Shown: piece by piece, positions 63,811-64,000 of the stretch
Layout of the letters: each line of letters begins with the position of its first letter
Position numbering within the stretch: position 1 is the stretch's first letter
NCBI RefSeq assembly: GCF_017744115.1
Contig: NZ_JAGHQW010000009.1
Span: 62,001-126,000, forward strand
Direction of reading: 5' to 3'
Length of the DNA stretch: 64,000 nucleotides
Source: Salinisphaera sp. G21_0
GTDB taxonomy: Bacteria > Pseudomonadota > Gammaproteobacteria > Pseudomonadales > Endozoicomonadaceae
The notes under the pieces: model-generated
Seen by the model: only the letters and a program-made list of their open reading frames with translations
What the model was told of the DNA's origin: nothing
Database searches by the model: none
Program-made: the position numbers and the translations under genes

Positions 63811-63961
63811 CAAAGAAAAGCTGGGAAAAGTCGCTTTGAAGACCAAAGATGAGTTCACAGGTTTTGTTCGTAGCAAGATGCGAGCACTACAAAAAATGCC
63901 TGAAGTGGTGCAAGGTTTTTTCAGGTTGCATGACGCCAGCTATGCTTGCAGTCAATGTTAA
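63811..63961 (+). pseudogene. Unknown C-terminal fragment, possibly another transposase
   Basis: Immediately after the IS66 end the frame reads KEKLGKVALKTKDEFTGFVR, SKMRALQKMPEVVQGFFRLH and stops at 63961. The basic, helical ending with LQK.P..V..FF recalls the C-terminus of some IS630-type transposases, but I am not sure. It looks like a gene whose front was removed by the IS66 insertion. Confidence 0.35.
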
Positions 63962-64000
63962 CTATAATGGCTGGAAATCGGTAATAACAGGCGGGAGCTG

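Overview
The window looks like part of the chromosome of a marine, host-associated gammaproteobacterium. My best guess is Endozoicomonas or a close relative. This is an inference: no rRNA is present, and the call rests on gammaproteobacterial housekeeping genes (aceK, nadK, pepN, fadL, ahpCF, queH) mixed with many eukaryote-like repeat proteins and decayed insertion sequences.

Layout. 1-1300: 3' end of a Vsr-type endonuclease, then remnants of IS21, IS4/Tn5-like and IS605 (TnpB) transposons. 1373-2776: secreted GH13 amylase. 2955-15021: large unknown or effector-like proteins: a 1103-residue protein with a HxxxH...HD region resembling SidE phosphodiesterases, a protein ending in basic repeats, a PRTase-like protein, and a 2131-residue protein with acidic repeats. 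15310-18725: two complementary decayed IS110/IS1111 copies around a vapBC pair. 18887-22537: ankyrin protein, IS66 remnant, small unknowns. 22662-23915: MFS transporter. 24101-32319: a second SidE-PDE-like paralogue, an F-box/WD40 protein, queH, and two proteins that share an N-terminal leader and upstream DNA, one of them ending in an AroQ-gamma chorismate mutase domain. 32564-35853: PLP enzyme, aceK, PhnA-like protein. 35997-37919: RING/ankyrin/Sel1 protein. 38220-39239: DUF1853. 39388-45933: two tandem about 1020-residue proteins that look like EspL/OspD (ShET2-family) cysteine proteases followed by 14 ankyrin-like repeats each. 46127-51842: compact core block nadK - rhomboid - DUF1315 - DUF2797 - pepN. 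51972-62025: lipocalin-like protein, YCF48-like protein plus MMPL/RND transporter, fadL, an unknown, TauE/SafE, ahpC-ahpF. 62200-64000: a MITE-like element, a broken hsdM, an IS66 end and a further fragment.

Main reading. The accessory genes form a dense set of candidate host-interaction proteins. Several converge on host ubiquitin or cell-death signalling: an F-box/WD40 protein, a RING protein whose last zinc ligand is Asp as in Rbx1, two SidE-PDE-like proteins, and two EspL-like proteases. The tandem protease pair appears to have been inserted between DUF1853 and nadK, leaving a duplicated scrap of the DUF1853 start and a scrap of a third protease copy at the nadK side. A second theme is a repeat family whose hairpin arms differ in sequence between copies but stay complementary. 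No tRNA, rRNA or CRISPR array was recognised. Function calls for the effector-like proteins come from motif reading only, without database searches.
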